Positions 7,998-13,980 are shown, counted from the stretch's first letter. The stretch is 13,980 nucleotides of DNA from Negativicutes bacterium (GCA_031292035.1 JARLHX010000292.1:1-13980); one strand, 5' to 3'. Translations and numbers: made by a program. The notes: generated by a model from the letters alone, not told the origin.

Positions 7998-8050
7998 ACT
8001 CAAAACGGAAAGTAATTACTTAGACAGAAATCTAGGTAAGGGGCATTCTT

Positions 8051-8323
8051 ATGACAATTCCGACAACACCAACCAGTAAGGTCATCAATTTGCAGGACGG
8101 TATTCTTAACCAAGTCCGTAAAGACAATGTATCTGTTATTGTTCATCTGGTGAATGGTTTCCAGCTTCGCGGTTTCGTCAAGGGCTTTGATAACTTTACT
8201 GTCATATTACAAAGCGAGGGCAGACAATCCTTGATCTATAAACACGCGATTTCGACCGTCACTCCGCTCCTGGCCGGTGCCAATCCCCCAGGGGCACGGG
8301 CGGAAAACGACCAGCAGCCGTAG
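8051..8323 (+). CDS. hfq: RNA chaperone Hfq
   Basis: A 90-residue Sm-like protein that should assemble as a hexameric ring and bind small RNAs and mRNAs. The Sm1 region runs from LQDGILNQ (14-21) through [17 protein letters not shown] (35-51), and Sm2 holds the hallmark YKHAIST at 63-69. RKDN at 23-26 corresponds to the rim patch. The first motif has Ile where most Hfq proteins have Phe (FLN to ILN). The tail after residue 71 is a short, Pro/Gly/Ala-rich and probably disordered extension. AAGGGG lies seven bases before the ATG. Unlike the usual miaA-hfq arrangement, the neighbours are a DUF3231 gene and a small hypothetical gene, so this may be a second copy. Confidence 0.93.
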   Translation: MTIPTTPTSKVINLQDGILNQVRKDNVSVIVHLVNGFQLRGFVKGFDNFTVILQSEGRQSLIYKHAISTVTPLLAGANPPGARAENDQQP

Positions 8324-8363
8324 CGTTCCAGAGCCTGTTGAGACCGCGAATGCGCAAAACGAG

Positions 8364-8400
8364 AGCAAAGCCGCCCTTTGAATCATGGACGGCTTTGCTT
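8364..8400. terminator. Convergent terminator of hfq and the 62-codon gene
   Basis: AGCAAAGCCG (8364-8373) pairs perfectly with 8390-8399. The plus-strand side continues TTTATGTTTC, a fair T-tract for hfq; the minus-strand side ends CTCGTTTTGC, a weaker one for the small gene that ends at 8429. Confidence 0.7.
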
Positions 8401-8428
8401 TATGTTTCTCATTTTATTGGAAGCGGCC

Positions 8429-8617
8429 TCACTTTCGATTTGAAGGCATCAGGGCCTGGGCCATTTCCTGCAGCCTTTCCAGCGAAGGACTCTCCTTGGC
8501 GGCAGAGCGATTGAGGGCCTCGCCCAACGCCATGTCAGGCCTCTCAAACATGAGTTGCAAAAATTCTTCCGGGAGCGCATCAATCATCCGGTGTAAATCC
8601 TCCCTGCTGATACTCAT
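8429..8617 (-). CDS. Small helical hypothetical protein (62 aa)
   Basis: I do not recognise this protein. It is 62 residues long, acidic to neutral, predicted helical, without a signal peptide, membrane segment or cysteine. The first half, with LHRMIDALPEEFLQLM at 8-23, looks like an amphipathic helix pair. It is called a gene because GGGAGG lies six bases before the ATG, a convergent terminator follows, and a promoter-like dyad lies 21-41 bases upstream. It follows the 51-codon gene on the same strand, separated by a large hairpin. The function is unknown; the promoter hints at late sporulation expression. Confidence 0.7.
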   Translation of the reverse strand: MSISREDLHRMIDALPEEFLQLMFERPDMALGEALNRSAAKESPSLERLQEMAQALMPSNRK

Positions 8618-8637
8618 ACAGATCCTCCCTTGATTTA

Positions 8638-8671
8638 GTTATACATAGTATGCACAACGCCAGGAAAGTGT
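8638..8671 (-). promoter_or_regulatory. Dyad / possible sporulation-type promoter of the 62-codon gene
   Basis: An imperfect palindrome at 8638-8658 has 8 of 10 arm positions matching around a central base. On the minus strand it contains CATACTATG (8644-8652). An AC at 8670-8671 lies 17 bases upstream, close to the sigma-K pattern AC-N16/17-CATA-N3-TA (last base G instead of A). It can also be read as a repressor site over a TATAAC -10. The small gene next upstream has the same layout. Confidence 0.35.
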
Positions 8672-8681
8672 TCCTGCCGGT

Positions 8682-8735
8682 GAGATGATAACAAGGGCCG
8701 TTGCTCTAGCGAGCAACGGCCCTTGTTATCATCTC
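8682..8735. repeat. Perfect 25-bp hairpin, possible bidirectional terminator
   Basis: Bases 8682-8706 are perfectly complementary to 8711-8735, with the four-base loop TAGC. The hairpin contains the last codon and the stop of the 51-codon minus-strand gene. The inner core GGGCCGTTGCTC/GAGCAACGGCCC looks like a terminator stem, but neither side has a real T-run (TTGTTATCAT). It could end transcription of the small gene, stabilise its 3' end, or separate it from the 62-codon gene. Confidence 0.75.
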
Positions 8736-8884
8736 CATTTCGCGGATGGACGGAAAGTATATTCTGGCTGGCGAAACCCCTGGGGCGACAGGCAATACCT
8801 CTGTTCATACTCTTTGCGAATGCTTTCATTCAAAAGCATGAATTTTTGAAGCTTCCTCATATCATTTGCGTGCTTGCGAAACAT
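8729..8884 (-). CDS. Small hypothetical protein (51 aa)
   Basis: A 51-residue basic protein that I do not recognise. It begins MFRKHANDMRKLQKFM, is rich in Arg, Lys, Gln and aromatic residues, has one cysteine (Cys31) and no membrane segment. The first half is probably helical; the second half is Pro/Phe/Tyr-rich (SPQGFRQPEYTFRPSAKW). The main evidence is an excellent AGGAGGTT seven bases before the ATG at 8884, plus a promoter-like dyad 44-57 bases upstream. The TGA at 8729-8731, followed in frame by TAA, lies inside the large hairpin. A longer reading frame on the opposite strand has no ribosome binding site and was not called. The gene is short, so conservation in relatives would decide. 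Confidence 0.6.
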   Translation of the reverse strand: MFRKHANDMRKLQKFMLLNESIRKEYEQRYCLSPQGFRQPEYTFRPSAKWR

Positions 8885-8931
8885 ATGTTTAACCTCCTGC
8901 CAGGTGAAGGACGCATCATAGTCCCCCTGTG

Positions 8932-8959
8932 CATAATATGCTTACAGAACGTCATTCGT
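8932..8959 (-). promoter_or_regulatory. Dyad / possible sporulation-type promoter of the 51-codon gene
   Basis: GCATAATATGC at 8931-8941 is a perfect 11-bp palindrome. On the minus strand it gives CATATTATG (8932-8940) with AC 17 bases upstream (8958-8959), the same arrangement as before the 62-codon gene. It is close to a sigma-K type promoter but lacks the final A of CATA-N3-TA. No sigma-A promoter was seen. Confidence 0.35.
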
Positions 8960-9009
8960 TACGGCAAACAAATTTTACAAGGCATGATTCGCGCTGTTCG
9001 GCAGATACT

Positions 9010-9433
9010 ATGAGCGTAAAGGGTCGGTAGTGGTTGAGCCAAGATTGGTGTCGGATATCTTACGGTGTCCGGCATTGGTCGGCCAAAGGGTGTCGTCGGA
9101 TCGCAAGGTTCGGCGGTAGCCGGCGGGAAGACTGGCATGAGTCTTGAAAGGCGGTGCGGCAGCCCAACTGTTGTCGCATGGTCCCAAGGGATTTATGTTG
9201 GTCGAGCTAAGATTGTCACGGGTTGCGAACATCACGGGTCTATTGCAGTCGAGAGATTGCAGTAGGTTCAGTAGCTATCTTTGGCAGTCGAGCAAAGGTG
9301 TGTATCGGTTGTGTAATGCCTGTGGGTAGTCGAAAGATTGCGTATAGGTGTGTAATGATCGGTGCAGGCTGTAGCGTAGATCATTGCAGGCTCTTTTTAC
9401 CGGTATGGATTTATCCATACCGGTTTTCATTTT
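9010..9433 (+). ncRNA. Candidate noncoding RNA in a G/T-rich repeat island
   Basis: This stretch has no supported gene on either strand. The plus strand is rich in G and T: by hand count 9201-9390 has 64 G, 29 C, 54 T and 43 A. A degenerate motif around GTCGAG.AAGATTG recurs at 9033, 9078, 9201, 9248, 9287 and 9329, with spacings of 39-47 bases and one gap of 123, about three units. Small hairpins include 9128-9145 (AAGACT/AGTCTT) and 9354-9385 (AATGATC/GATCATT). The stretch ends in a strong plus-strand intrinsic terminator, although no plus-strand gene lies upstream since hfq, whose own terminator is at 8364. I found no clear promoter, so the 5' end is a guess. It matches no RNA family I can name. 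Confidence 0.4.
9399..9433 (+). terminator. Intrinsic terminator of the G/T-rich island
   Basis: ACCGGTATGGAT (9399-9410) pairs perfectly with 9413-9424, realistically with a six-base loop. It is followed by TTTCATTTTG on the plus strand. On the minus strand the flank is A-rich, so it acts in the plus direction. Bases 9434-9617 beyond it hold no gene. Confidence 0.8.
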
Positions 9434-9617
9434 GCGGTAAAGCCGAGGGCGACAAAAACGGGCAAAGTACACGAAAATCTTCGCTGCACTTACCATTCGC
9501 AACTACCCGTTTCCCCCGGGTCAGAGGTTTTTCGGGAATTCAATGAAGGATTCATGGGCATTAATGTCAAACATAGTCAGATATAGTCGCAAGTTGTTGT
9601 TATGTTGGGGAGTGACC

Positions 9618-12146
9618 ATGGCGCGCTGGAGTAGAATTTTGAATACAATCGTTCCAAAAGGGCATACATTGCAGCAGCCAACAGAAGGTAGCCGCCGCCA
9701 GGATTCGATACGAAGGCTGTCCGGCTATTCGTGGCTTGTTATCCTGCTGGGGAGCTTCCTGATCGGCGGCCTGTGTCTTTTTGTTCAGCAACAGGTGCAG
9801 TATGATTATGATCGGACCATTGAAGAAGCGTCACAGGAGACGACAAACCTGGCGATCGCTTTTGAGGAACATGTGCGGAGGATTATCGCCGATGTGGATA
9901 AAGACCTGCTCAGCCTGAAGCAGGCTTATGAACGGGATGGCATCTCCAGTCCGGTCATTGCCGAGAACCTCGCAAGTACAGGGAAGGATCCGGCGCTGGT
10001 TCAGGAAGCCATCATCAACGAACGGGGCATTCTGATTGCGAGTTACAGCCAGGATATTCTCGGTGTCAACGTCTTGGACAGAGACTACTTCCAGATTCCC
10101 CGGGATTCCTTGCCGGAGGGTCTGTACATCGGCAAACCGATCAGGACCAAGACTCTGGGCAGGAGCGTCATTCCGGTAAGCAGGCGGATCAATCAACCCG
10201 ACGGATCTTTCGCCGGAGTAATTTATATCTCCCTGAATCCCGATTATTTCAGTGCGTTTTATAACAAGATGAATCTTGGCCAGCATCAGCGAATTTCCCT
10301 GATAGGGCTGGACTGGATCGTCCGGGCCCATCAATCCGGCGACAATTCGGACAGCGGTCAGAATATCTATGGCCGCACGCTTTGGAACAACGTTCAAAAC
10401 GGCCGCGTTGCCGGCACCTATGTGTCTACAGACATCCTTGACGGGATTTCCCGCCTTGTCAGTTACCGGGTCATGCCTGATTATCCTCTGATCGTGTCGG
10501 TCGGTAAGGCTACCCAGGTGGCCCTGGCTGCGTACGAGAAGCGCAAGCGGCTCTATATACTGGGAACTTTACTATTCAGTCTTGTTATTATGATTGTTTG
10601 CGGTCTGCTGGTCAGACGTACGCGCCAGATCATCGACGACAGCGAAAAACGCTACGAGTCGCTGCTGGCAGGGATGCCTGACGCGTTTGTTTACGGAAAA
10701 ATGATTTATGAGAACGATAGACCAGAAGATTTCATTCATCTTGCCGTTAATGATGTCTTTAAGAAAATAACCGGCATCAGGGACATCACAGGAAAAAAAA
10801 TCACCGAGATCCTGCCGGGGATCAAAGAGGAAAATCCGGAATTACTGCAGGTTTGCGGCAGGGTGTCGGCGACAGGACAGTCCGAGCGCTTTGAAATGTA
10901 TATAAAGCCACTGAACACCTGGCTTGGAAACACGGTTTTCAGCAATCAAAAGGGGTACTTCCTGGCTATATTCAATGACATCACCGAACGCAAAGCGATG
11001 GCGATGGAGCTGGAAGAGCACCGCCACAATCTTCAGACGCTTGTGGCGGAACGGACAGAGGAACTGGAAGGTACGGTGCTCGAACTGCAGAAGGCCAGCG
11101 TTAAACTTATCGAGCAGGCGCAGCTGCTGGAGCTGGCCAAGGACTATATCATCGTAAGCGACATGGACAGCAACATCACTTACTGGAACCGGGGCGCCGA
11201 GTCCGGCTACGGCTGGCTGGCCAGCGAGGCCATCGGTCAGGTGACCCTCAGTCTTCTTAAAACACAGTTCCCGCCATCGGTTACGGTGAAGCACGTTCTG
11301 GACAGGCTGCGGAGCGAAGGCCGCTGGGAAGGCGAACTGACCCACACCCGCAAAGACGGCAAGCAGATCGTTGTTCAAAGTTATCTGACGCTGAACAGGG
11401 ATGCCGCCGGCAATCCTGTATCTATTCTGGAAATCAATCATGATATCACGAAACAGAAAAATATGGAAATCGATTTGGCCCGCCTCGACAGGCTCAATAC
11501 CGTAGGCGAGATGGCGGCCGGCATCGGCCACGAAGTCCGCAATCCGCTGACCACGGTGCGGGGCTTTTTGCAGCACTACGGGCGAAAGGCCGCGTTCGCG
11601 GAGTATCGTGAGCCGTTTGAACTGATGATTGAGGAGCTGGACCGGGCGAATTCCATTATTACCGAGTTTTTGTCGCTGGCCAAAAACAAGACGGTTACCA
11701 TGAGCTCCACCGACCTGAACCAGATCATCCAGAGCCTCGTGCCCTTATTGCAGTCCAACGCCTTGCTGAAAGGAAACGATATCGAACTGAAGCTAGGGGA
11801 CATTCCCAAGGTCTGGGCGGACGACAAAGAGATTCGCCAGTGTATCCTGAACCTGGTGGGAAATGGACTGGATGCGTCGCCCAGAGGCGGCAAGGTCACC
11901 ATCAGCACCGCCAGGGCTGAAAACAAGGTGGTACTGACAGTAAGGGATACCGGCCCCGGAATACCGCCGGAAATCAGAGATAAGTTAGGGACTCCTTTTC
12001 TGACAACGAAAGAAAAGGGCTCCGGCCTCGGACTGGCCGTATGTTACCGAATCGCCCAACGGCACCAGGCTGTGATTGAAGTGGAGACAGGTCCGGCAGG
12101 AACAGCCTTCCACTTCATTTTCAATGAAAATATAACAGCCGAATAA
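9618..12146 (+). CDS. Membrane sensor histidine kinase, Cache-PAS-PAS-HisKA-HATPase (sporulation-kinase type)
   Basis: Counted from the ATG at 9618 this is an 842-residue kinase. It has a membrane segment at about 37-57, an extracytoplasmic double Cache-like sensor at 58-311, a second membrane segment at 312-333, PAS domains at about 342-458 and 500-615 joined by a coiled coil, HisKA with H-box GIGHEVRNPLT (phospho-acceptor His638), then HATPase with N-box NLVGNGLDAS (745-754; Gly where Ala is usual), DTGPGIP (777-783) and GSGLGLA (801-807). The H-box and the following helices resemble kinases that feed Spo0A, so a sporulation role is plausible. No response regulator is adjacent. The frame stays open to an ATG at 9543, but that start has no ribosome binding site, whereas GGGGAG precedes 9618. 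A possible TATAGT -10 at 9582-9587 would also lie downstream of 9543. Confidence 0.9.
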   Translation: MARWSRILNTIVPKGHTLQQPTEGSRRQDSIRRLSGYSWLVILLGSFLIGGLCLFVQQQVQYDYDRTIEEASQETTNLAIAFEEHVRRIIADVDKDLLSLKQAYERDGISSPVIAENLASTGKDPALVQEAIINERGILIASYSQDILGVNVLDRDYFQIPRDSLPEGLYIGKPIRTKTLGRSVIPVSRRINQPDGSFAGVIYISLNPDYFSAFYNKMNLGQHQRISLIGLDWIVRAHQSGDNSDSGQNIYGRTLWNNVQNGRVAGTYVSTDILDGISRLVSYRVMPDYPLIVSVGKATQVALAAYEKRKRLYILGTLLFSLVIMIVCGLLVRRTRQIIDDSEKRYESLLAGMPDAFVYGKMIYENDRPEDFIHLAVNDVFKKITGIRDITGKKITEILPGIKEENPELLQVCGRVSATGQSERFEMYIKPLNTWLGNTVFSNQKGYFLAIFNDITERKAMAMELEEHRHNLQTLVAERTEELEGTVLELQKASVKLIEQAQLLELAKDYIIVSDMDSNITYWNRGAESGYGWLASEAIGQVTLSLLKTQFPPSVTVKHVLDRLRSEGRWEGELTHTRKDGKQIVVQSYLTLNRDAAGNPVSILEINHDITKQKNMEIDLARLDRLNTVGEMAAGIGHEVRNPLTTVRGFLQHYGRKAAFAEYREPFELMIEELDRANSIITEFLSLAKNKTVTMSSTDLNQIIQSLVPLLQSNALLKGNDIELKLGDIPKVWADDKEIRQCILNLVGNGLDASPRGGKVTISTARAENKVVLTVRDTGPGIPPEIRDKLGTPFLTTKEKGSGLGLAVCYRIAQRHQAVIEVETGPAGTAFHFIFNENITAE

Positions 12147-12188
12147 AAGATCAAAGCCAAACAGCTGTCTGTTTGGCTTTGATCTTTT
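12145..12188. terminator. Bidirectional terminator between the kinase and acr3
   Basis: A perfect 20-bp stem (12145-12164 with 12169-12188) and loop CTGT. The stem begins with AAAA and ends with TTTT, so it works on both strands. It overlaps the stop codon of the sensor kinase and ends 12 bases from the acr3 stop. Confidence 0.92.
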
Positions 12189-12200
12189 CAGAGGTTGGGG

Positions 12201-13286
12201 TTATTTCATATCAGCTTTGTCTTCCGCAATTTCCACGGAGCATGCCGCAGGGGCAAACCAGTGGGTAGTCCGATTGCAGAAATTACAGACCGAGAGCATC
12301 ACCGGCACCTCCACCAGAACACCGACGACGGTGGCGAGTGTCGCACCGGAGGTCAGTCCAAACAAAGATATGGTCACGGCAACCGCCAGTTCGAAGAAGT
12401 TGCTGGCACCGATCAGGGCGCCCGGGGCGGCAATGCTGTGAGGCACTTTCAGCCACCTTGACAGCCCGTAGGCCAGGGAGGAGTTAAAGTATACCTGAAT
12501 GGTGATCGGCACGGCGATGAGAATGATGTTGAACCAGTTGCCAAGGATGACCTCGCCCTGGAAGGCAAATATGATCACAAGGGTAATCAGCAGCGCAATG
12601 ATCGTAACCGGTTTAAGCGGAGCCAGCAATTCTCTGTTGAACCACTCCTCTCCCCGGCCGGCGATGGCTATCCTGCGGGTCAGGTACCCGGCTCCAAGCG
12701 GGATGACGATATAGAGGAATACCGACATGAACAGAACGTCTTTCGGCACGATAATATTGGAGACCCCGAGGAGGAACATGACAATGGGAGCAAACAAAAC
12801 CAACATAATAAGATCGTTGATCGCCACCTGCACCAGAGTGTAAGCCGGATCGCCGTCAGTCAGGTAGCTCCAGACAAACACCATCGCGGTGCAAGGGGCC
12901 GCGGCCAGGATGATCGTTCCGGCGATATATTCGTTGGCAAGCTGATCGCCGATTAGGCCGATAAAGACATGCTTGAAGAACAGCCAGCCGAGAAAGGCCA
13001 TGCTGAACGGCTTCACGATCCAATTGACGAATAGGGTAATAAACAGTCCTTTCGGCTTGTCGCCAACCTTCAGAATAGCGCTGAAATCGATTTTCAGCAT
13101 CATCGGATAGATCATGAGCCAGATCAGAACCGCTATCGGCAGATTCACGTGACTGACTTCCATCTTACTCAGGATGCTGACTGCGCCGGGAAATAATTTG
13201 CCAAAGACCACTCCGATGACGATGCACGCGGCTACCCACAGACTCAGGTATCGTTCAAAGAAATCCAGCTGCTTTTCCTTAGCCAT
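12201..13286 (-). CDS. acr3: Arsenite efflux transporter Acr3
   Basis: A 361-residue, ten-segment membrane transporter of the ACR3 family, which expels As(III) using the proton gradient. Visible family marks are LIWLMIYPMMLKIDF (54-68), AAAPCTAMVFVWSYLTDGDP (128-147) with the conserved Cys132, IGASNFFELAVAV (292-304) and VGVLVEVPVMLSVC (321-334) with Glu326. The Cys and Glu match residues needed for transport in studied Acr3 proteins. The tail (334-348) has three further cysteines, including Cys-x-x-Cys. The frame extends to a TTG at 13310, but that would overlap arsR; the ATG at 13286 has AAAGGGG upstream and begins 14 bases after the arsR stop. It forms an operon with arsR and is presumably induced by arsenite. 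Confidence 0.95.
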   Translation of the reverse strand: MAKEKQLDFFERYLSLWVAACIVIGVVFGKLFPGAVSILSKMEVSHVNLPIAVLIWLMIYPMMLKIDFSAILKVGDKPKGLFITLFVNWIVKPFSMAFLGWLFFKHVFIGLIGDQLANEYIAGTIILAAAPCTAMVFVWSYLTDGDPAYTLVQVAINDLIMLVLFAPIVMFLLGVSNIIVPKDVLFMSVFLYIVIPLGAGYLTRRIAIAGRGEEWFNRELLAPLKPVTIIALLITLVIIFAFQGEVILGNWFNIILIAVPITIQVYFNSSLAYGLSRWLKVPHSIAAPGALIGASNFFELAVAVTISLFGLTSGATLATVVGVLVEVPVMLSVCNFCNRTTHWFAPAACSVEIAEDKADMK

Positions 13287-13300
13287 GCCAATTTCCCCTT

Positions 13301-13600
13301 TCACTCGCAATTTTTGGTTCTGTCTTTCTGGCCGATGCCAGCGGACATTTTTCCCATGAAGTGTTCAATGAGGGCGAATGCGTCCTGATTCAGGCTGTAA
13401 TAGATCCACTTCCCCTCACGGCTGTCGTTGACCAGCCCGGCATATCTCAGCACCTTGAGATGATGGGAAACCGTCGGCTGCGACACTGTGAAGGCTTCCA
13501 AAATATCGCAGACACAAAGTTCCTTGCCCAGAAGCAGCTTCACGATTTCCAGCCTCACCGGATCCCCGAGCGCCTTGAATACCTCGGCCAATTGCTTCAT
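13301..13600 (-). CDS. arsR: ArsR/SmtB family arsenite-responsive repressor
   Basis: A 99-residue winged-helix repressor, a normal length for ArsR. The As(III)-binding motif ELCVCD (27-32; Cys29, Cys31) lies at the start of the DNA-binding region, and the recognition helix follows (TVSQPTVSHHLKVLRYAGLV, 38-57). Cys98 near the C-terminus could be a third ligand. It is the first gene of the arsR-acr3 operon and should repress the promoter just upstream until arsenite binds. The ATG at 13600 is the first possible start after in-frame stops. Its ribosome binding site is poor: GAGGG touches the start codon, and GGAAAG lies about 14 bases away. Translation may therefore be weak. Confidence 0.94.
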   Translation of the reverse strand: MKQLAEVFKALGDPVRLEIVKLLLGKELCVCDILEAFTVSQPTVSHHLKVLRYAGLVNDSREGKWIYYSLNQDAFALIEHFMGKMSAGIGQKDRTKNCE

Positions 13601-13639
13601 CCCTCATCACCAGACTTTCCAGTTGATATTGCTCTGAAC

Positions 13640-13663
13640 ACATATTGATATATATCTATATGT
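13640..13663 (-). promoter_or_regulatory. ArsR operator
   Basis: A 24-bp dyad in which all positions match except one symmetric pair (13646/13657). Its arms are ACATAT/ATATGT around a GATATATATC core. It covers roughly +1 to +22 of the arsR promoter. Length, A/T richness and position fit ArsR/SmtB operators. Confidence 0.7.
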
Positions 13664-13667
13664 TTAT

Positions 13668-13696
13668 ATATTAGTAAAAATGACTTCTGAAGTCAA
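13668..13696 (-). promoter_or_regulatory. Sigma-A promoter of arsR-acr3
   Basis: TTGACT (13691-13696), 17 bases, TAATAT (13668-13673) on the minus strand. A perfect 15-bp palindrome, TGACTTCTGAAGTCA (13681-13695), overlaps the -35 and most of the spacer and could be a second operator. Confidence 0.75.
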
Positions 13697-13720
13697 TGTC
13701 GCTGTAGAATGCCAAAAGTA

Positions 13721-13818
13721 GTTTAAGTCCGGGTAAAGTTCAGTGTCGATCAGGTTCTTGCCCGGTTGGGTGAGCAAGCAGCGCCGGCGCAGTCCGGCTG
13801 CGGCTGCTGAAGGACTTA
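13721..13818. other. Foldable gene-free element, three-way junction
   Basis: No gene is supported between the arsR promoter and the tRNA. The sequence can fold into a junction: TAAGTCC (13724-13730) pairs with 13812-13818; inside it GGGTAA..G (13731-13738) pairs with 13757-13763, and AGCAGC (13777-13782) pairs with 13803-13808. The last arm has two mutually exclusive inner stems, 13783-13787/13794-13798 or 13788-13792/13798-13802. On the plus strand it would end at the terminator at 13868. A TAGAAT at 13705 is a poor -10 without a good -35. The strand and function are unknown. Confidence 0.35.
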
Positions 13819-13860
13819 CGAAGAGCGCGGTTAAGCTTCCTGGCGGATTCCGGCCGGAAC

Positions 13861-13905
13861 AAAAAAAGACGCAAGCTCAAAGGCTTGCGTCATTTTTTGT
13901 TTTTT
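13861..13905. terminator. Bidirectional terminator after tRNA-Cys
   Basis: GACGCAAGC (13868-13876) pairs with 13883-13891 around a six-base loop. Seven T follow on the minus strand (13861-13867), just past the tRNA. On the plus strand ATTTTTTG and a further T-run follow, so transcripts from the left could also stop here. Confidence 0.88.

Positions 13906-13980
<75 letters not shown>

Noticed and set aside
8723..9013. 96-codon plus-strand reading frame
   Set aside because: It runs antisense to the 51-codon gene, starts inside the hairpin and has no ribosome binding site.
9010..9400. CRISPR array
   Set aside because: The repeats are only loosely alike, their spacing varies and there are no cas genes.
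9543..9617. N-terminal extension of the sensor kinase from the ATG at 9543
   Set aside because: No ribosome binding site at 9543, while GGGGAG precedes 9618 and a possible -10 lies between the two starts.
10842..11576. 244-codon minus-strand reading frame
   Set aside because: It lies inside the PAS and HisKA coding region of the sensor kinase, whose domains are unmistakable; no ribosome binding site. A coding shadow.
13287..13310. TTG start for acr3 at 13310
   Set aside because: It would overlap the end of arsR and has no ribosome binding site; ATG at 13286 has AAAGGGG.

Overview
The window looks like chromosome of a diderm, spore-forming Firmicute of the Negativicutes/Sporomusaceae type. 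This is inferred from strong Gram-positive-style ribosome binding sites (AGGAGG), sigma-A promoters, a Firmicute-like Hfq, a DUF3231 protein, a Spo0A-type sensor kinase and roughly half G+C. I could not run a database search, so the lineage is a judgement.

Left part (1-4350), all minus strand: a stand-alone HD-GYP protein with its own promoter and terminator (about 128-1372), then a three-gene operon reading marR -> permease -> arsM (4348 down to 1415). The regulator is a cysteine-rich MarR protein with two operator copies placed on the -35 and -10 of its own promoter. The permease belongs to the ArsP/DUF318 family. The last gene fuses an arsenite methyltransferase to an ArsN2-like GNAT acetyltransferase. 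Together they suggest sensing, methylation and export of (organo)arsenicals.

Middle (4405-9433): a chemoreceptor (minus) with a strong sigma-A promoter, a DUF3231 protein and an hfq outside the usual miaA context (both plus), and two small minus-strand genes of 62 and 51 codons. The 51-codon gene sits beside a perfect 25-bp hairpin. The two small genes share a promoter-like element that resembles late sporulation promoters. From about 9010 to 9433 there is no credible gene but a G- and T-rich stretch with degenerate repeats every 40 or so bases, closed by a good plus-strand terminator: a candidate noncoding RNA.

Right part (9618-13980): a large membrane sensor kinase (Cache, two PAS, HisKA with an HExRNP H-box, HATPase), a shared bidirectional terminator, then a second arsenic operon arsR-acr3 on the minus strand with a clear sigma-A promoter and a 24-bp ArsR-type operator. 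Upstream of it lie a foldable gene-free element and tRNA-Cys(GCA).

The two arsenic loci are about 8 kb apart, read in the same direction, have different regulators, and cover complementary steps: Acr3 exports inorganic arsenite, while ArsM plus the ArsP-like permease handle methylated arsenic. The genes between them have no evident arsenic role.
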